Assembly (NCBI GenBank): GCA_024516035.1
Contig: CM044961.1
Coordinates: forward strand, 1,176,020 to 1,240,019
Source of the DNA: Bactericera cockerelli
Taxonomy: Eukaryota; Arthropoda; Insecta; Hemiptera; Triozidae
Direction of reading: 5' to 3'
Length of the DNA stretch: 64,000 nt
Positions 1 to 11,344 of this stretch are shown here, piece after piece (position 1 is the stretch's first letter; each line of letters begins with the position of its first letter). A model generated the notes under the pieces. It did not search any database. It worked only from the letters and a program-made list of their open reading frames with translations, and had not been told where the DNA came from. The position numbers were made by a program, and so were the translations under genes.

Positions 1-359
1 TTTAAGTTACAATAAAAATTAATAAATAAATCGTTTTGCGAGTCTACAGACCATCACTGAGACTGAAAGATAATCTGACATGTTGGAAAATAGGAGTTTC
101 AAACAACAGGAATTTCACAAATTGAATTTTTTCAAAGGAATTTTTTTTTTTCTCTCATAAATTATTTTAAAAGGGGCGCAACTTTAAGGAAAATTATCTC
201 ATTGACTCAATTCCAATTTCCGCGCTCGACATTTTACTCGTTGGCACTCGTTGTTTTCCATCGTAATATGATGTTTTCAGAAATGTTAGTACAAGTGGAG
301 GGGATAATTCTACTTTTTCCCAGCGTGGACTTCCCCTCTCGCCTTGCTCCAGCGTCAAG

Positions 360-440
360 CCAGCGTCGACTGAAAATCTTCACTTCGACCCCGTGTTACC
401 AACATCGACTTTAGGTTGATGTTGGCAAAGTCGACGCTGG
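360..440. repeat. Nested stem-loop
   Basis: Outer arms CCAGCGTCGAC (360-370) and GTCGACGCTGG (430-440) are perfectly inverted. Inside them CCAACATC (399-406) pairs with GATGTTGG (418-425). A second CCAGCGTC lies just upstream near 348. It may be the remnant of a short foldback element; no coding content is seen. Confidence 0.55.
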
Positions 441-529
441 AGACTCTCTATCGCGACCCGGCTGTAAGTATATTGGGTGAGACACTCAAGAAAAAAGATA
501 GAACAGTATGATGAAAATATGGATAAAGA

Positions 530-1330
530 AAGAGAAGGGGAGAAAAAGATAGGACGAGAGGATTGATGCGAAATAAAGAGAGAGAAAGAGAGAGACAGAG
601 AGAGAGGTAAGAAGGAGAGAAAATAAGAAAGACAGAGAAAGAGAAATAGAGAGAGGATTATTATTTTAAATTGAGGTATAAAGAACATTAGGAATATTTA
701 TGATTCCTATTATTCTTTATACCTCAATTGTAGATGAGAGAGAGGGTTGATGTGGAGAGACATGAAAATATGAGTGATGGGAAGTAGAAAGAGAAAGAAA
801 CAAGAGAGAAAGATGTTTGTTAAATGACACAGGAGATGTCAGGGGTTACTATGAGAGAAAGAAAGAAAACAGAAGTAGACAGTAAAAAGAAGAAAGAGAG
901 AGAATTAGAGTGAGAGACAAAGACTTCTTTTTTTTATTTCTCTCTCTTTCTTTCCTAAAGAAAAATGAATGGGGAAAAGTAAAGTAAGAAAGAAACATAG
1001 AGAGAAAGAGAGAGAGAGAGATAAATAATAAAAGAGAAAGGGAAAGATAATTAGACAGAATTGGGGAAGAAATAAAGAGAAAAAAAGATAGAAAGAGAGA
1101 GAAAGAAAGAGGGAGAGGGAGATAAAGAGAGAGAGATATATACACATAGAGATACAGTGGGAGAGATAGAGACATAGAGAGAGAATGGGAGAGAGAGAGA
1201 AATAGAAAGAAAGATAGAGAGAGAAAGATATATACAGATAGAGATACAGTGGTAGAGATAGAGAGAAAGAGTGGGAGAGATAGAAGGAGAGAGAGAGAGA
1301 GAGTGGGGGAGAGAGAGAAAGAGGGGAGAC
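530..1330. repeat. Purine-rich (GA)n tract
   Basis: Almost uninterrupted GA/GAAA simple sequence with occasional TATACA. It holds two approximate 90-bp repeats with gatatatacacatagagatacagt-like segments near 1133 and 1225. Long open frames on both strands here are low-complexity artefacts. Confidence 0.9.
669..729. repeat. 27-bp-arm hairpin
   Basis: Left arm 669-695 and right arm 703-729 are inverted with two mismatches around a 7-nt loop. The arms start AATTGAGGTATAAAGAA. It sits between GA-rich tracts. It could be a tiny foldback MITE or a small-RNA hairpin; function unknown. Confidence 0.7.
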
Positions 1331-1552
1331 AACATAGTAATTATAAAGGACAGGAGGAAAGCTTCCTAATGGCTGTTGAGGAGTTAAACGTTTCACCAGA
1401 TGAGAAGGTCAGAATCTCATCAAATTGCGGACACCAGGGGGGTCGTTAGGTCATCACTTTAATTTGTTGATGATATGATGATAATATGATGGTAATTATA
1501 TAAATGGTAGAGTGCAAGAACTTAACCAGGAGATTTTAATAAGCTCAGTATA

Positions 1553-1841
1553 AGCGCACGTATCAGTGGTTAAGCACGCGCTTGCCATGCGGAAGGTCCC
1601 GGGTTCGAACCCCCGCGTCGACAAAAATTTGTACTAAAATATTTTTTACGGTTGTTTGTAAGGGATACCTTCCGGTGCGCTCGTGTTCACCCAGCACCTA
1701 AATGGGAAGTATTGTGTCACTTCTAGCCCATCAGAAGAGAGGCATACTACGGGATAGGCAGGCTACAATACAGACTACAAGCGTCTACAGTAGCTACGAA
1801 ATAAAAAACGCTGTGAAACACTCATTAAAAAAAAAAAAAAA
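1553..1841 (+). mobile_element. SINE family A (tRNA-Gly-like head)
   Basis: The tRNA-like head has an A box around TCAGTGGTTAAGC and a B box GGTTCGAACCC. The anticodon position reads GCC in TTGCCAT, which suggests a tRNA-Gly(GCC) origin. The body ends in a poly-A run at 1826-1841. Five other copies lie at 4571, 20296, 23629, 44305 and 58606. This copy has lost a few bases at the start of the A box. Confidence 0.8.
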
Positions 1842-1880
1842 TACACACTCAAACACACACACAAAAAATTTAAGTCATCA

Positions 1881-2095
1881 GCCTCCTTGGCGTAACGGTT
1901 GTGACTACTGCCCGTAGATCAGAGATGCTGAGTTCAATATTTCGTTAGGACAGACTTTTAGAATAGAAAATTCTGTTCCCTCCAAACACGTGAGGCTGGT
2001 ATTTCCGGCCCTACCCAGGCTGGGTGACTTTAATGGCGTAACCGGTAGGATTCCCAGCGAATGGAGGGTAAAAACACATTATTGATGATGGAATA
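1881..2095 (+). mobile_element. SINE family B (tRNA-like head)
   Basis: The head begins GCCTCC.TGGCGTAACGGTT, followed by a degraded B box. The body has CCAAACACGTGAGGCTGG, CCCAGGCTGGGTGA and ATTCCCAGCGAATGGAGGG, all shared with copies at 2481, 39931 and 55795. It lies just after the tail of the family A SINE. Confidence 0.75.
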
Positions 2096-2394
2096 TGATG
2101 ATATTCCTTTTTGTTGTTGTTGATGACACATTTATTAAAATTATGATGAAAATAATATTAAACCTCAATTAGATTTGGGTCGTGACAAGGGTTGACAGAC
2201 TACTCAGACTCTAGTTGACAGACTCTAGCCGTCTGTGACGAGATCCCTTGAAAATAATTCAATCATGGTCGGCCTGAATTTGACCTCTCAAAAACGTCTA
2301 CTCAAATTGCCTTTTGAAATCGTATGAGCAGGAGAGAAATTCCGGCGAAATTTTATGGTTTTTCGAGCACGTCACTTTCAACACAATACGTCTT
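2096..2394. other. No feature recognised
   Basis: AT-rich sequence with small repeats such as CAGACTCTAG near 2197-2230. No ORF, tRNA-like head or terminal repeat recognised. Confidence 0.5.
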
Positions 2395-2458
2395 GGGGTT
2401 GCTGCTGAAATGATGGCACTCATTAGTCCTAATCGAGCAGTATAAATAAAAGAAGGCG
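2395..2458 (+). mobile_element. SINE family C, 3' tail fragment
   Basis: Matches the last ~60 bases of family C: GCTGAAATGATGG, ACTCATTAGTCCTAATC and GAGCAGTATAAATAA. No head is present. Confidence 0.6.
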
Positions 2459-2480
2459 ATTATATTTATCCATTCAAGCC

Positions 2481-2718
2481 AGCCTTTGTGGTGCAAAGTT
2501 CAAGACAACTGCCCGTGGTCCAGAGACCCTGAGTTCGATTCCGGGTTATTGGGCAAATTTTAAAATAGTTGTTCCACCCAAACACGTGAGACTGGCATTT
2601 CTGGCCCAACCCTGGCTGGGTGAGATTGATGTGGAAAGCTATTACGATTCCCAGCGAATAGACCCTGGTCGTAACTAGTGCAAATGTGGACGTTAAAATC
2701 ATTTTTTTTTTTTTTTTA
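2481..2718 (+). mobile_element. SINE family B
   Basis: Diverged head, B box GAGTTCGATTCC, the shared body (CCAAACACGTGAGACTGGC, GGCTGGGTGAGATT, ATTCCCAGCGAAT) and a final GACGTTAAAA followed by a T run. Older than the copy at 39931 judging by the number of differences. Confidence 0.7.
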
Positions 2719-2965
2719 ATTAGGATAGATCTCGTTAGGTCACAAAGTTAATAAAATTGCATGAAATTTTCACTAAAGCCCTACAACCACTGAAAGGGTT
2801 GGGTGGAAGATATTTATAGATATTTATTTATAGAAATAACCAAATAGATATTTATCTACTTGGTTCCTTTTTATTGTTTATACTATTTTTAATTTTTTAT
2901 AATAATTATTTGTACCGTACATAATTATGCCTTTTTATATCTAATATAGTATTAAAAAAATTCCT

Positions 2966-3041
2966 GCCCCGCTGGGAATCGAACCCAGGTCACCATGAGT
3001 ACAATGCCTAGCGCGCTAACTCACTCTGCCACGGTGACTAC
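2966..3041 (-). mobile_element. SINE family E, head only
   Basis: Reverse complement of the tRNA-like head (CACCGTGGCAGAGTGAGTT, B box GGTTCGATTCCC). Further copies are at 12990, 19492, 38665, 61255 and 63290. The adjacent 3042-3075 (ATATGACCATGCAGTTGAAAG) resembles the 3' end of the 5S-derived SINEs. Confidence 0.65.
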
Positions 3042-3080
3042 TGATATGACCATGCAGTTGAAAGCGATGTTAAATTTTTG

Positions 3081-3368
3081 TTTAAAAAAACGCTTGCATA
3101 CGAGTCTGCAACCATTGGGACATTTTCATCTTTACTATTCAAGGTCCAAAACCCAACTGACCAAATTTCGTATTGTGCGCATGACACATACCTTCTCTCT
3201 TCTCTCCCTCTACAATTCAATACTTCGCCATTGTGCGCATGACACACACTTTCCCTCTTCTCTCCCTTTACAATTCAATATTTCGTTACATAATATCGTT
3301 ACATAATTTCGTTACATAATTTCGTCACATAATTTTGGTTATGTGCCAGAGCAAAGACATGAAAATGT
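3081..3368. repeat. Dispersed repeat I
   Basis: Starts at AAAAAAACGCTTGCATACG and ends GACATGAAAATGTCA. It contains an internal ~60-bp duplication, each half with TTGTGCGCATGACACA. Nearly identical to 51596-51858 and similar to 37826-38046. Both ends carry inverted GACATTTTCAT. No tRNA-like head. Class unknown. Confidence 0.7.
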
Positions 3369-3787
3369 CAATAATAATTCAACCAGGGTCAAACAACAGT
3401 GAATAAACTCACCCAAAAAGATAAATATAAAATTTGACACGTTTATTTCAAATGCAAATAACGAGCTTATTTCCACTGCTTCAGGCGGCATTCCAATTCA
3501 GTCTCCAACCAGACTCAACTTTTTGCCATTAAGTTTGCTCCGAAATACATAAATTGTCTAGGTACATTTGTACAGACAGGGTGTTCATAAAGTCTGAGGC
3601 AGCCGCGTTGTTTTTTTCATTATTATTAACAGGCATGGCCCACTTTAAAACAAATAATTGTTAAATTAAAAAAAAAAAGATTAAAATAGAACTTATAACT
3701 ATCACAAGAAACCTAACTATCAAAACTTAATGCTCTAAATTGCTGATATGAAAAAAGCTATCTAGCATGGAAAAAAAAACGGTTATA
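3369..3787. other. No gene recognised
   Basis: AT-rich. ACAGGGTGTTCATAAAGTC at about 3576 resembles a transposon terminal sequence, and ACCCTGTAT near 5690 could be its partner, but this was not established. Confidence 0.4.
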
Positions 3788-3935
3788 CAGGTAGCGTCGG
3801 GATCCGTTAGTTCGAATCCCACCCAGTGCATGGATTTTTCCTCATTAATTTGTGTTTTGGATAACATAATAATCAGACTCTAAGGGTTAAATGCTAGAAA
3901 AGGTGGTAGTATTATTATGATAGTGAAATAAACTG
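3788..3935 (+). mobile_element. SINE family G, 5' truncated
   Basis: Retains GGTAGCGTCGGGATCCGTT, the B box AGTTCGAATCCC and the body CAGTGCATGGATTTTTCCTCA. Compare 34217-34548 and 39115-39296. Confidence 0.6.
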
Positions 3936-4341
3936 TCAAAATACATACATAATTTCACTATCTATTGTCTAGGTACCTAATAAATAAATAATAAATAGGT
4001 AAATCATTTGTTTTTTGTATACAGAGGCTCCATCCTAAGCCATTTTTATTTGGCTTCTAAGGACCAATCCTAAGCCTACATACATAAATTGTCTGCACAG
4101 GTACACAAGTAGACAATTTATGCAATCTATACTACCTATCTAGATAACACTAGAAACCTATACTCCCTATCTAAATTACACTAGAAACCTGTATGCCCAA
4201 TCTGCCGTTCCACGCTGTTAAACTTAGCTTTAACCACATTAGTTCCGCACAAAACTCTGTTATTTTGATAGAACTCTTGTATTATGCAAAGTTTTTGGTG
4301 GAAAGGACATTTTGTTATTGTAAACATGGTTTTTTTGTGCC

Positions 4342-4562
4342 GAACTCAGTAGCTTGATCGATAAGGCGGCGGACTTGTAACCTGCAGGTCGGTGGTTCAA
4401 GTCCCAGTTTATAATGTAATAATAATAATGTATATATTTATTTTAGTCTTCTTTTTTTCCACAATTTTTGTGGCTCTCTCCCTAAGGAATAGTTTCAGCG
4501 TAGATTTAGCAAAGCGAGTTTGAGTAGTTGTGATGTCACGAAAGTGATTACCACAGATATGA
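4342..4562 (+). mobile_element. SINE family D split by a 75-bp insertion
   Basis: Head 4342-4412 has the A-box region AGTAGCTTGATCGATAAGG, anticodon area CTTGTAACC (tRNA-Thr-like) and B box GGTTCAAGTCCC. The downstream part, GTTTCAGCGTAGATTTAG onward, resumes at about 4489. In copies at 52155 and 63171 the two parts are contiguous, so 4413-4488 is an insertion. Confidence 0.7.
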
Positions 4563-4570
4563 TAACTTTC

Positions 4571-4850
4571 TTTTTTTTTAAGATGAGTATTTCACAGCCT
4601 TTTTTATTTCGTAGCCATGAAACAGGAGCTACTGTAGACGCTTGTGGTCTGTGTTGTAGCCTGCTCATCCCGTAGTATGCTTCCCCTCTGATGGGCGAGA
4701 AGTGACACAATACTTCCTATTTAGGTGCTGGGTCAACACGAGCCCACCGGAAGGTATCCCTTACAAACAACTGTAACCAAATTTTCAATACAAATTTTTG
4801 TCGGCGCGGGGGTTCGAACCCGGGAGTAAGCGAGTGCTTACCCACTTTAT
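4571..4850 (-). mobile_element. SINE family A
   Basis: Minus-strand copy with its poly-A tail seen as a T run at 4570-4579 and the B box as GGTTCGAACCC near 4812. The 5' head beyond the anticodon region is degraded. Confidence 0.75.
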
Positions 4851-4984
4851 TTATGTGTTTGGGCTATTGCGACTTGCTAGGGGACAAATATCATACATAA
4901 TTAGATAACTACATAACGTAATTGACCCTGGATATAAGAGAACTCAAGGGAACCGAATTATTTCTCTTATATACTCATTATTCT

Positions 4985-5185
4985 CTAATAAAAAAGTCAA
5001 CCTCTTTGGAAGAGATTGCCACAGGAAATAACCCCGCCCTTTAGGTAGGACTTTAGCTTCTTTCTCTTTTGTGTTCTTGTTTCTTTGCTCGATCAATTTA
5101 AAAAAAAAATATTTATAATTTCATTGTACTTTACTGTATATATTTTTGTTCTACCTAATAAAGCATACTATAATAATAATAATAG
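4985..5185 (+). mobile_element. LINE 3' end remnant
   Basis: GGAAGAGATTGCCACAGG followed by CCCTTTAGGTAGGAC, then a T-rich 3' region with terminal (ATA)n. The same segment recurs at 61700-61860. It looks like the end of a retroelement ORF plus 3' UTR; the class is inferred. Confidence 0.4.
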
Positions 5186-5690
5186 ATTAGACCTGAAATT
5201 GTTCTCGTATATCCAGGGTCGACTGTTTTACTGTTTATGTTAGTAGATTTAGTATAGCCATTATAATTATCAAGGATTTTGTAAAAGAAACAAATTTTTT
5301 TGCAAAAAATGTCACTTCATCATATATTTTTTAGGTAATTCCAGGAATTAAAAAAATATAATCAAAGTAGAAAATTAGAAAATTGACATGCACAGTTCAA
5401 AAAAATATCAACAAAATAATAATCAGATTGTTCTGAAGTCATGTGAATTATTATTACTAATAAGTTATTTATCAACAGGACATAAATAATAAGTACAAAT
5501 AAATAATGATAAAAATTAAAATACAATATTGACAAAAATATAAACAAGAAAAAGATAAACAAAATAAGGATAAAATATATACATGATATGTCCCAACTAA
5601 AGGGTGCGGTCATAGCCTATGCCAATATCTTTCATCCAACCCTTACAATGGTGGAGTATTTCAGTATTTATGCACTCTCAGAGTGGCCCA
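5186..5690. other. AT-rich, no gene recognised
   Basis: Strongly AT-rich with an ATAA-rich stretch around 5440-5560. No supported ORF. CACCCTGTAT at 5686-5695 resembles the end of a TIR element. Confidence 0.4.
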
Positions 5691-5914
5691 CCCTGTATCT
5701 CGACAGGTAGTTATCTAGGTATCAGGGATCCTACAGTTGTGTAACTCCAAAGTCCTTTAATCCTTGGCTGTGATTCCGCCATTTTAATTCTCGGTATTAA
5801 GTGACAATAACCAGCTCCGATATTATCAACCGATTGGAAATTTCACCATCCCTTCCAATTGGTCTTTTTCTACCGCAAGTAATCTCACATATCCTTGCTC
5901 GTTTTCAGTAATCT

Positions 5915-5960
5915 CTACCTCCCTCTCTCTCTTACAGAAATCTGTCTCTCTCCTCTCTCT

Positions 5961-6004
<44 letters not shown>

Positions 6005-6250
6005 AGAAATCTGTCTATATCCCTCTCTCTCTCTTACAGTAATCTCGCTTGCTCCCATATCCTCTCTATCTCTCTCACATATATTGTTGTAATCTCACAT
6101 GGTAACAAGTAGTAATCCCATAATATCGCATTTTCTGTATTTTTTGTTGTTAGCCTCCTCTCTTTATCTCTCTCTCTCTATCTTTCTTTCTCTCTCTCTT
6201 GCTTCTCTCTCTTTCTCTCTCTCTCTCTATCTTTCTTTCTCTCTCTCTCT
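5915..6250 (+). repeat. (CT)n microsatellite
   Basis: Long CTCTCTCT runs with interspersed TTACAGAAATCTG and ATCTTTCTTTC. It directly precedes the 5' end of the LINE. Confidence 0.9.
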
Positions 6251-7062
6251 TCGGCTTGTAAACAAACCAGTCAGCAAAATTTTGTCATTTTTATAATAGT
6301 GATTTTAATTAAAATAGTCGATAAAACCCCATTGAAAAGTGTTTATTTATTTAAATTAACGATTGTGTACTAGTGAAACTTTAGTTCTGGTGAATTGAAT
6401 AAGTATTTCTAAAGATATTCATCAAAAACTCACCGGGTCCCGAACCGACACCTCACATCCTTTGTGTCGTGATGGTGATGTGGATTTTCACTAAATAAAC
6501 TGTATATAAACTGTAATTAATAATAAATAAATGGAAAACAAATAATTTAGTGTTGAACTCTCAAACATTACCACTGGTATTGAAGTGAAAAAGCTTTTAA
6601 ACGTCACTTTGAATCAAAATTATAAGCCCATACTTAATATAATTAATTTTTTGAAAACCGAACCGCCATTATCAGCTGATTAACCAGAAAGTTATAAAAA
6701 GAAAAGGAAAAAAAACAGACTATTTACGAATCGAAGTAAAAAACACAAAATAAACATCAACAACAATAAATTTTAACACCAAAATTTGAATTAATTTTTA
6801 GATTAATTTTTTCGACCTAATCACGAAACATTTTAACTGAAGCAACGATCTTGACCTCGTAATATTGATTTTATCGAACAACTGAATGAATGAAGTGAAT
6901 GAACTCTGACCTACCTGCAGCTTATCTGTTATCTTGATAAAATTTACCTAATCTAGTTGTTATCTCATTCATTCCGAAATATCTTTTGCTCCCCCTAATA
7001 ATAATAAATAAGAACAGCTGTGGTCTCTAACCAATTATTTATCTACTATCAGAAGCAGTATA

Positions 7063-8075
7063 ATGAACTGTGCAAAGTGCATGCTGGCGCTGCCGACGGG
7101 TGGTGAGCTGGAGTCGACCTCCTGTATGAAGTGCAGCAACAGCTACCACTTCGACTGTTCAACGGTGACTGCAAGCTCTTGGAGGTCCATGGGGGTTGCC
7201 AGAAGAGCTGCTTGGGTCTGTGGTCCTTGCAGAGATGCCAAAAACGACAAGTTGGACACGGAGAGGATAAGCAAGGAAAACTCACCGATGGTGTCAAAAT
7301 CATTCGGCAGCGGTAATGTCACTGGCGGGATGGAGGAGGTACTTTCCAAAATGTTCGAGGAATTTCAGAAAAAAATAGTAAATAAGCTCTCTGAGTCGGA
7401 AAAGACGATGCTCGGTAAGTTTTCAGACTTTGAGGAAACACTCAACTTTTATGGTAATAAAATAGACGAATGCACAACATCTGTAAAAAACGCTGGAACA
7501 AAAGCTAATTTTATTAGAAAAAAGGTTGGAAAAAAGCGAAACTGAAAATAAAGAACTAAAAACCAGGCTAAGAAACGTGGAAATACTGGTTAATGAAGTT
7601 GACCAAAAACAATACAACGATAAAATCGAGATTTCCGGTTTGAGGGATAAAAATACCGACCCTAAAATTTTGATGGAAACTGTGTTAGATAAAGCAGGAT
7701 ACTCCCCGGGGGAAATTGAATTCAGAGCCCAAACTGTTACAAGAACTTTTAAAGATGGAGAAAAAAACTCAAGAGAAAAAGAGTATAATTGTGCAGTTCC
7801 GATCTCAAAGTGCAAGAAATGAGGTTTTGAACAAGATCAAAAAAGAAAAAGTTTTTAATAAGTTAGAGAGATATAATGAGAACGAAAAGTCAAAGGTCTT
7901 TATAAACGAATCTCTGTCTCCTTACAAAAAAAATCTGTTATATAGAGTTGGCCAGATAAAAAAAGATAAACAATTCTCTTACCTATGGGTCAAGGATGGT
8001 AAAATCTTGCTCAAGAAGACATCAGAGTCTAACACCTTAACAATCAGCAGTTTAGACGACTTGGCCAAATTGTAA
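7063..8075 (+). pseudogene. LINE ORF1 (PHD finger, coiled coil, FP-like domain), two frameshifts
   Basis: Encodes the RNA-binding/structural protein of the LINE. The first ~60 residues have Cys/His spacing of a PHD-type finger: MNCAKC, SCMKC, YHFDC, WVCGPC. A charged, probably coiled-coil stretch follows. The last part has VFINESLSPYKKNLLY and a Trp-Val-Lys-Asp-Gly-Lys-Ile motif, as in the baculovirus FP-like domain of insect LINE ORF1 proteins. The reading shifts frame near 7530 and again near 7770 (in A-rich runs) and ends at 8075. Start chosen at the first Met, just before the first Cys pair. Joined length would be about 335 residues. Confidence 0.75.
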
Positions 8076-8134
8076 AATTGTATATATATTTAAAAAAAAA
8101 ATAGTTAACATCAGTATGTAAATAATCAACTCTT

Positions 8135-11052
8135 ATGAATAATCCTAGAATACTTTTAAAAAATATACAAAATAATGTACCAATTTGTGAAATTTTAGAA
8201 GATCTAGGTGAATGGCAAAGTAAATTACATGATCAAATTTTGTCTTTGCTACACATAAACATCAGAAGCGTGAGAAAAAACTGGGATATCCTTTGTATAA
8301 AAATTAATAACCTACTGTCCCAGATGGACGTACTGATATTAACGGAAATCAACCTTAAAGAAGAGGAAGCTTTGTGTTATCAACTGCGTAATTTTGAACA
8401 GATTAATAAATGCAGGAAGGTAAGAAATGGCGGAGGGATCCTCATATTTTACAAAAATTATATACAAATAGAAAATTTGAACTATAACTTCACAGCAGCT
8501 GAAAATATAAATCTTCAACTAACTCATGTAGAACATAATGTTAAATTTACACTTGTCTCAGTTTATAGACCTCCTAGGATGAATGTGGATGAATTCCTAG
8601 CTGATCTGAACTTCTGGCTGGAGCATGGAACAAAGAAGGATGATAATATCATAATGATAGGTGATGTAAATATCTGTGTTATGAAAAGGTCGAGTAATAA
8701 CTCTAATTACTTAAATGTGTTGAGTAACAATAATCTGGTGCCTACTATTAAGAAAACGACGAGGGAAGAAATGCTAGACGGTAGACCTACCAACTCTTGT
8801 ATAGATCATATCAATATCAGACTGAAACAAAATAAATTTTCATCTACATCAACGATAATTCAGCATAAACTGGCAGATCACTACTTCATAGCATTAAGGA
8901 TCTCAAAGGTAAATAATAACTACAAGAGAAATAAGAATCCCGAGTACATCGAAATATTAGATAAAGCTATGTTACAAAGAGAAATCGAAACAACTAACTG
9001 GGAGAGCTTGAGTCAATACGACCACCCTGTAGATTTACACAAAGAAGTTATGACAAGGTTTGAGCATATTTACCAGTCCTGTAAAAAAGTAATCCGAAAA
9101 AAAGACAGTTGCTCCCTCCCATGGGTTAACCAAGCGGTGGAGCGTGAAATAAAAAATAAGAACATGTTACTCCAGAGATGGAGGAGAAATAAAAATAACC
9201 TGTTTTTCTATGAGGATTATAAAAAACAAAGGAACATTACGACCAACCTGATTAAAAAAGAAAAACGCATATACTTCTTTAAGCTATTCCAAGATGCAAG
9301 CGGGGATATGTTGAAAACCTGGAGGCTTATTAATGAGGCTTTGGACAGGAAAATTAAAGAGCCACTTGAGAAGAAAATACAACAAAATTTTCAAACTACT
9401 GACCTAAAGCTATTAGCAAACAAATTCAACTTAAATTTTATTGATCAAATAAAAATATAAAATCAACCAATACCGGGCCTCTTCTGGACGTGGTCATGAG
9501 ACAGGAAGAAAGCCATTGCAACACTGTAAGTATGTACCTAAGAAAAATGTCGGAAAAAGACACGAAAAATATTTTGAAAGTCATCAAAAAAAGAGGTAAA
9601 GGCATGGATGGGATACGAAGTTTAGATATTATTAACCACTCAATCATATTTACTCCTATCATAACACGACTCGTGAATCTCATGATCGAAAAATCGGAAA
9701 TTCCTCCGTTATGTAAAATATCATGTATCACCCCCCTTTTTAAAAAAGGGAAAGCAGATGAGCTTAAAAATTATAGGCCCGTTGGGTCTCTGCCAATAAT
9801 AGAGAAGGTGTTGGAAAAACACATCAATATACAAACGACCAAGTTCCTAGAAACAAACAAAATTATACCAGACTTCCAACACGGGTTCCAGAGCCAGCGC
9901 AGCACCACGACACTACTCATGGAGTTCGCCGACGAGATCAACCTGGCTCTCGACCAGAGGAAATGTGTGGTGGTCCTCCTACTTGACCTGTCCTTCGCTT
10001 TTGACACCATAAATCATGAGCTCCTCTTGCAGAAATTCAAGGACATCGGTATACACCACCCGGTATTCCAGGACTACCTCAGGAACAGAAGACAGGTCAC
10101 GCGCTTAGGATCCACCGTGAGTGAGGAGCAGCCGGTCGAGCAGGGCCTAGTTCAAGGGGCGGTGAATTCCCCGACCTGGTACAATGTATATACTTACGAT
10201 GTCAAGTACGTGGAGAGGACAGGCAGATTGAAAATGTTCGCCGACGACAGTTGTATTATATCTACCCACTATGATGTCGACACAGCCATACAGAACGCCC
10301 AGAGAGACTTCATAAACCTACAAAAGTACCTATACAATAACCATATATTTCTCAATGAAGCAAAAACAGAAGCTATTATCATGGGCTATAAAAGTAAGAG
10401 AGAAAATACGCTCAAGAACTTATACTGCCACAGTCGGAAATGCCTCGCTGACAAAACATATGACAGCTTATGCACGTGTCGTCAGATCGACTTCAAAACA
10501 AACGCCAAGTATCTCGGAGTGTACATAGATGACGAATTCAGTATGAAAGAACATGTAATAAACCTTTGTAAAAAATTGAGAATTTTGAATTATAAATTTC
10601 AAAAAACTAATGTCGATAAATTTCCACGAACTACTAGAAGAACTATATATTTTTCACTCATCGATTCACTCGTGAGATATGGAGTCACTCTGTATACATT
10701 TGCGCCACAAACTGCCCTGGATCCGCTGAACAAACTACAGAGGAAAATCATCAAACTGCTATTTGGTCAACATACCGGTATAGTGCAGTGCCCGTCACCT
10801 GAGCAACTTGCAAAAATTGTTCTACTGTATATAAACTTTCACTGTGACAAATACCGGCAGAGGACAGATCAACCTCATGCATTACGAGTGCAACACTTCA
10901 GGAGACCTAGGGTTTATACAGTTCAGTACGGGGACAGGATCCTAGAATACCGTATACCTCGTTTACTCAACACTTACTGTCAAGGTTTTTTAGAAGAAAA
11001 CAATAAAATAAGACTCAGGCAAAAAATAAGAGATAGTATAATGCGAAAATAG
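8135..11052 (+). pseudogene. LINE ORF2: endonuclease plus reverse transcriptase, one frameshift
   Basis: The N-terminal part is an APE-type endonuclease that would nick target DNA: HINIRS, LTEINL (catalytic Glu), GGGI, YRPP, IGDVNI, SCIDHI and ADHY are in order. The reverse transcriptase follows with NYRPVG, LLLDLSFAFD (motif A, about 9982-10015), QGLVQGAVNSP (motif B, about 10138-10170) and FADD (10237-10248). The C-terminus has YRIPRLLNTYC. The first frame ends in a stop at 9458-9460; the RT frame continues from about 9451 through KSTNTGPLLD, so a single shift in an A-rich run separates the domains. Catalytic residues are present in both domains. Motif B departs from the usual PQGS..GP pattern. 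Confidence 0.85.
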
Positions 11053-11126
11053 TACCTACATATGTATATTATTCATATCACATTAAATAGAAGGCATAGT
11101 AGATAGAAAATTATAATTAAGTAAAT

Positions 11127-11344
11127 AATAATAATAGTAATAATAATAATATCGCCTTATTTATAGTGCCCGATTAGGACTTTTAAGTCCCATTATTAAA
11201 GCAGTGAGTCAAGACGTATTATTATGTGGTAAAAATCCAAATGGGAGTAAGAATTGTCGTGTCCCGGCTGGGTTTCGAACCCGCGACCTCTGGAGTCTCT
11301 GGATTCGCAGAGTGCCGCCTTTGCCACTGAGCTGCCGGGACAGG
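11127..11344 (-). mobile_element. SINE family C
   Basis: The head reads on the minus strand GTCCCGGCAGCTCAGTGGC, with B box GGTTTCGAAACCC-like. The tail is (ATT)n and abuts the LINE's own (AAT)n. Further copies at 28448, 29219, 30031, 33963, 40600 and 52317. Confidence 0.8.

Larger units (their letters stand above)
6251..11125 (+). mobile_element. Near-full-length non-LTR retrotransposon (LINE)
   Basis: About 4.9 kb: an ~810-bp 5' UTR starting after (CT)n, ORF1 (7063-8075), a 60-bp gap, ORF2 with endonuclease and reverse transcriptase (8135-11052), then a short 3' UTR ending in (AAT)n. No RNase H domain seen. The architecture (PHD-finger ORF1 plus APE-type endonuclease and RT) fits the Jockey/CR1 superfamily; the clade is not resolved. 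Both ORFs carry frameshifts, so this copy is probably dead but young, as most of the coding sequence is intact. The C-terminus resembles the truncated copy at 59250. Confidence 0.85.

Noticed and set aside
905..1396. 163-codon Ser/Leu-rich frame
   Set aside because: GA/CT simple sequence; same applies to similar frames at 39579-40181, 45148-45591, 48233-48946 and 59926-60447.
3576..5695. A 2.1-kb TIR transposon between ACAGGGTG at 3576 and CACCCTGT at 5686
   Set aside because: Only about 8 bp match at the ends and there is no clear target duplication.
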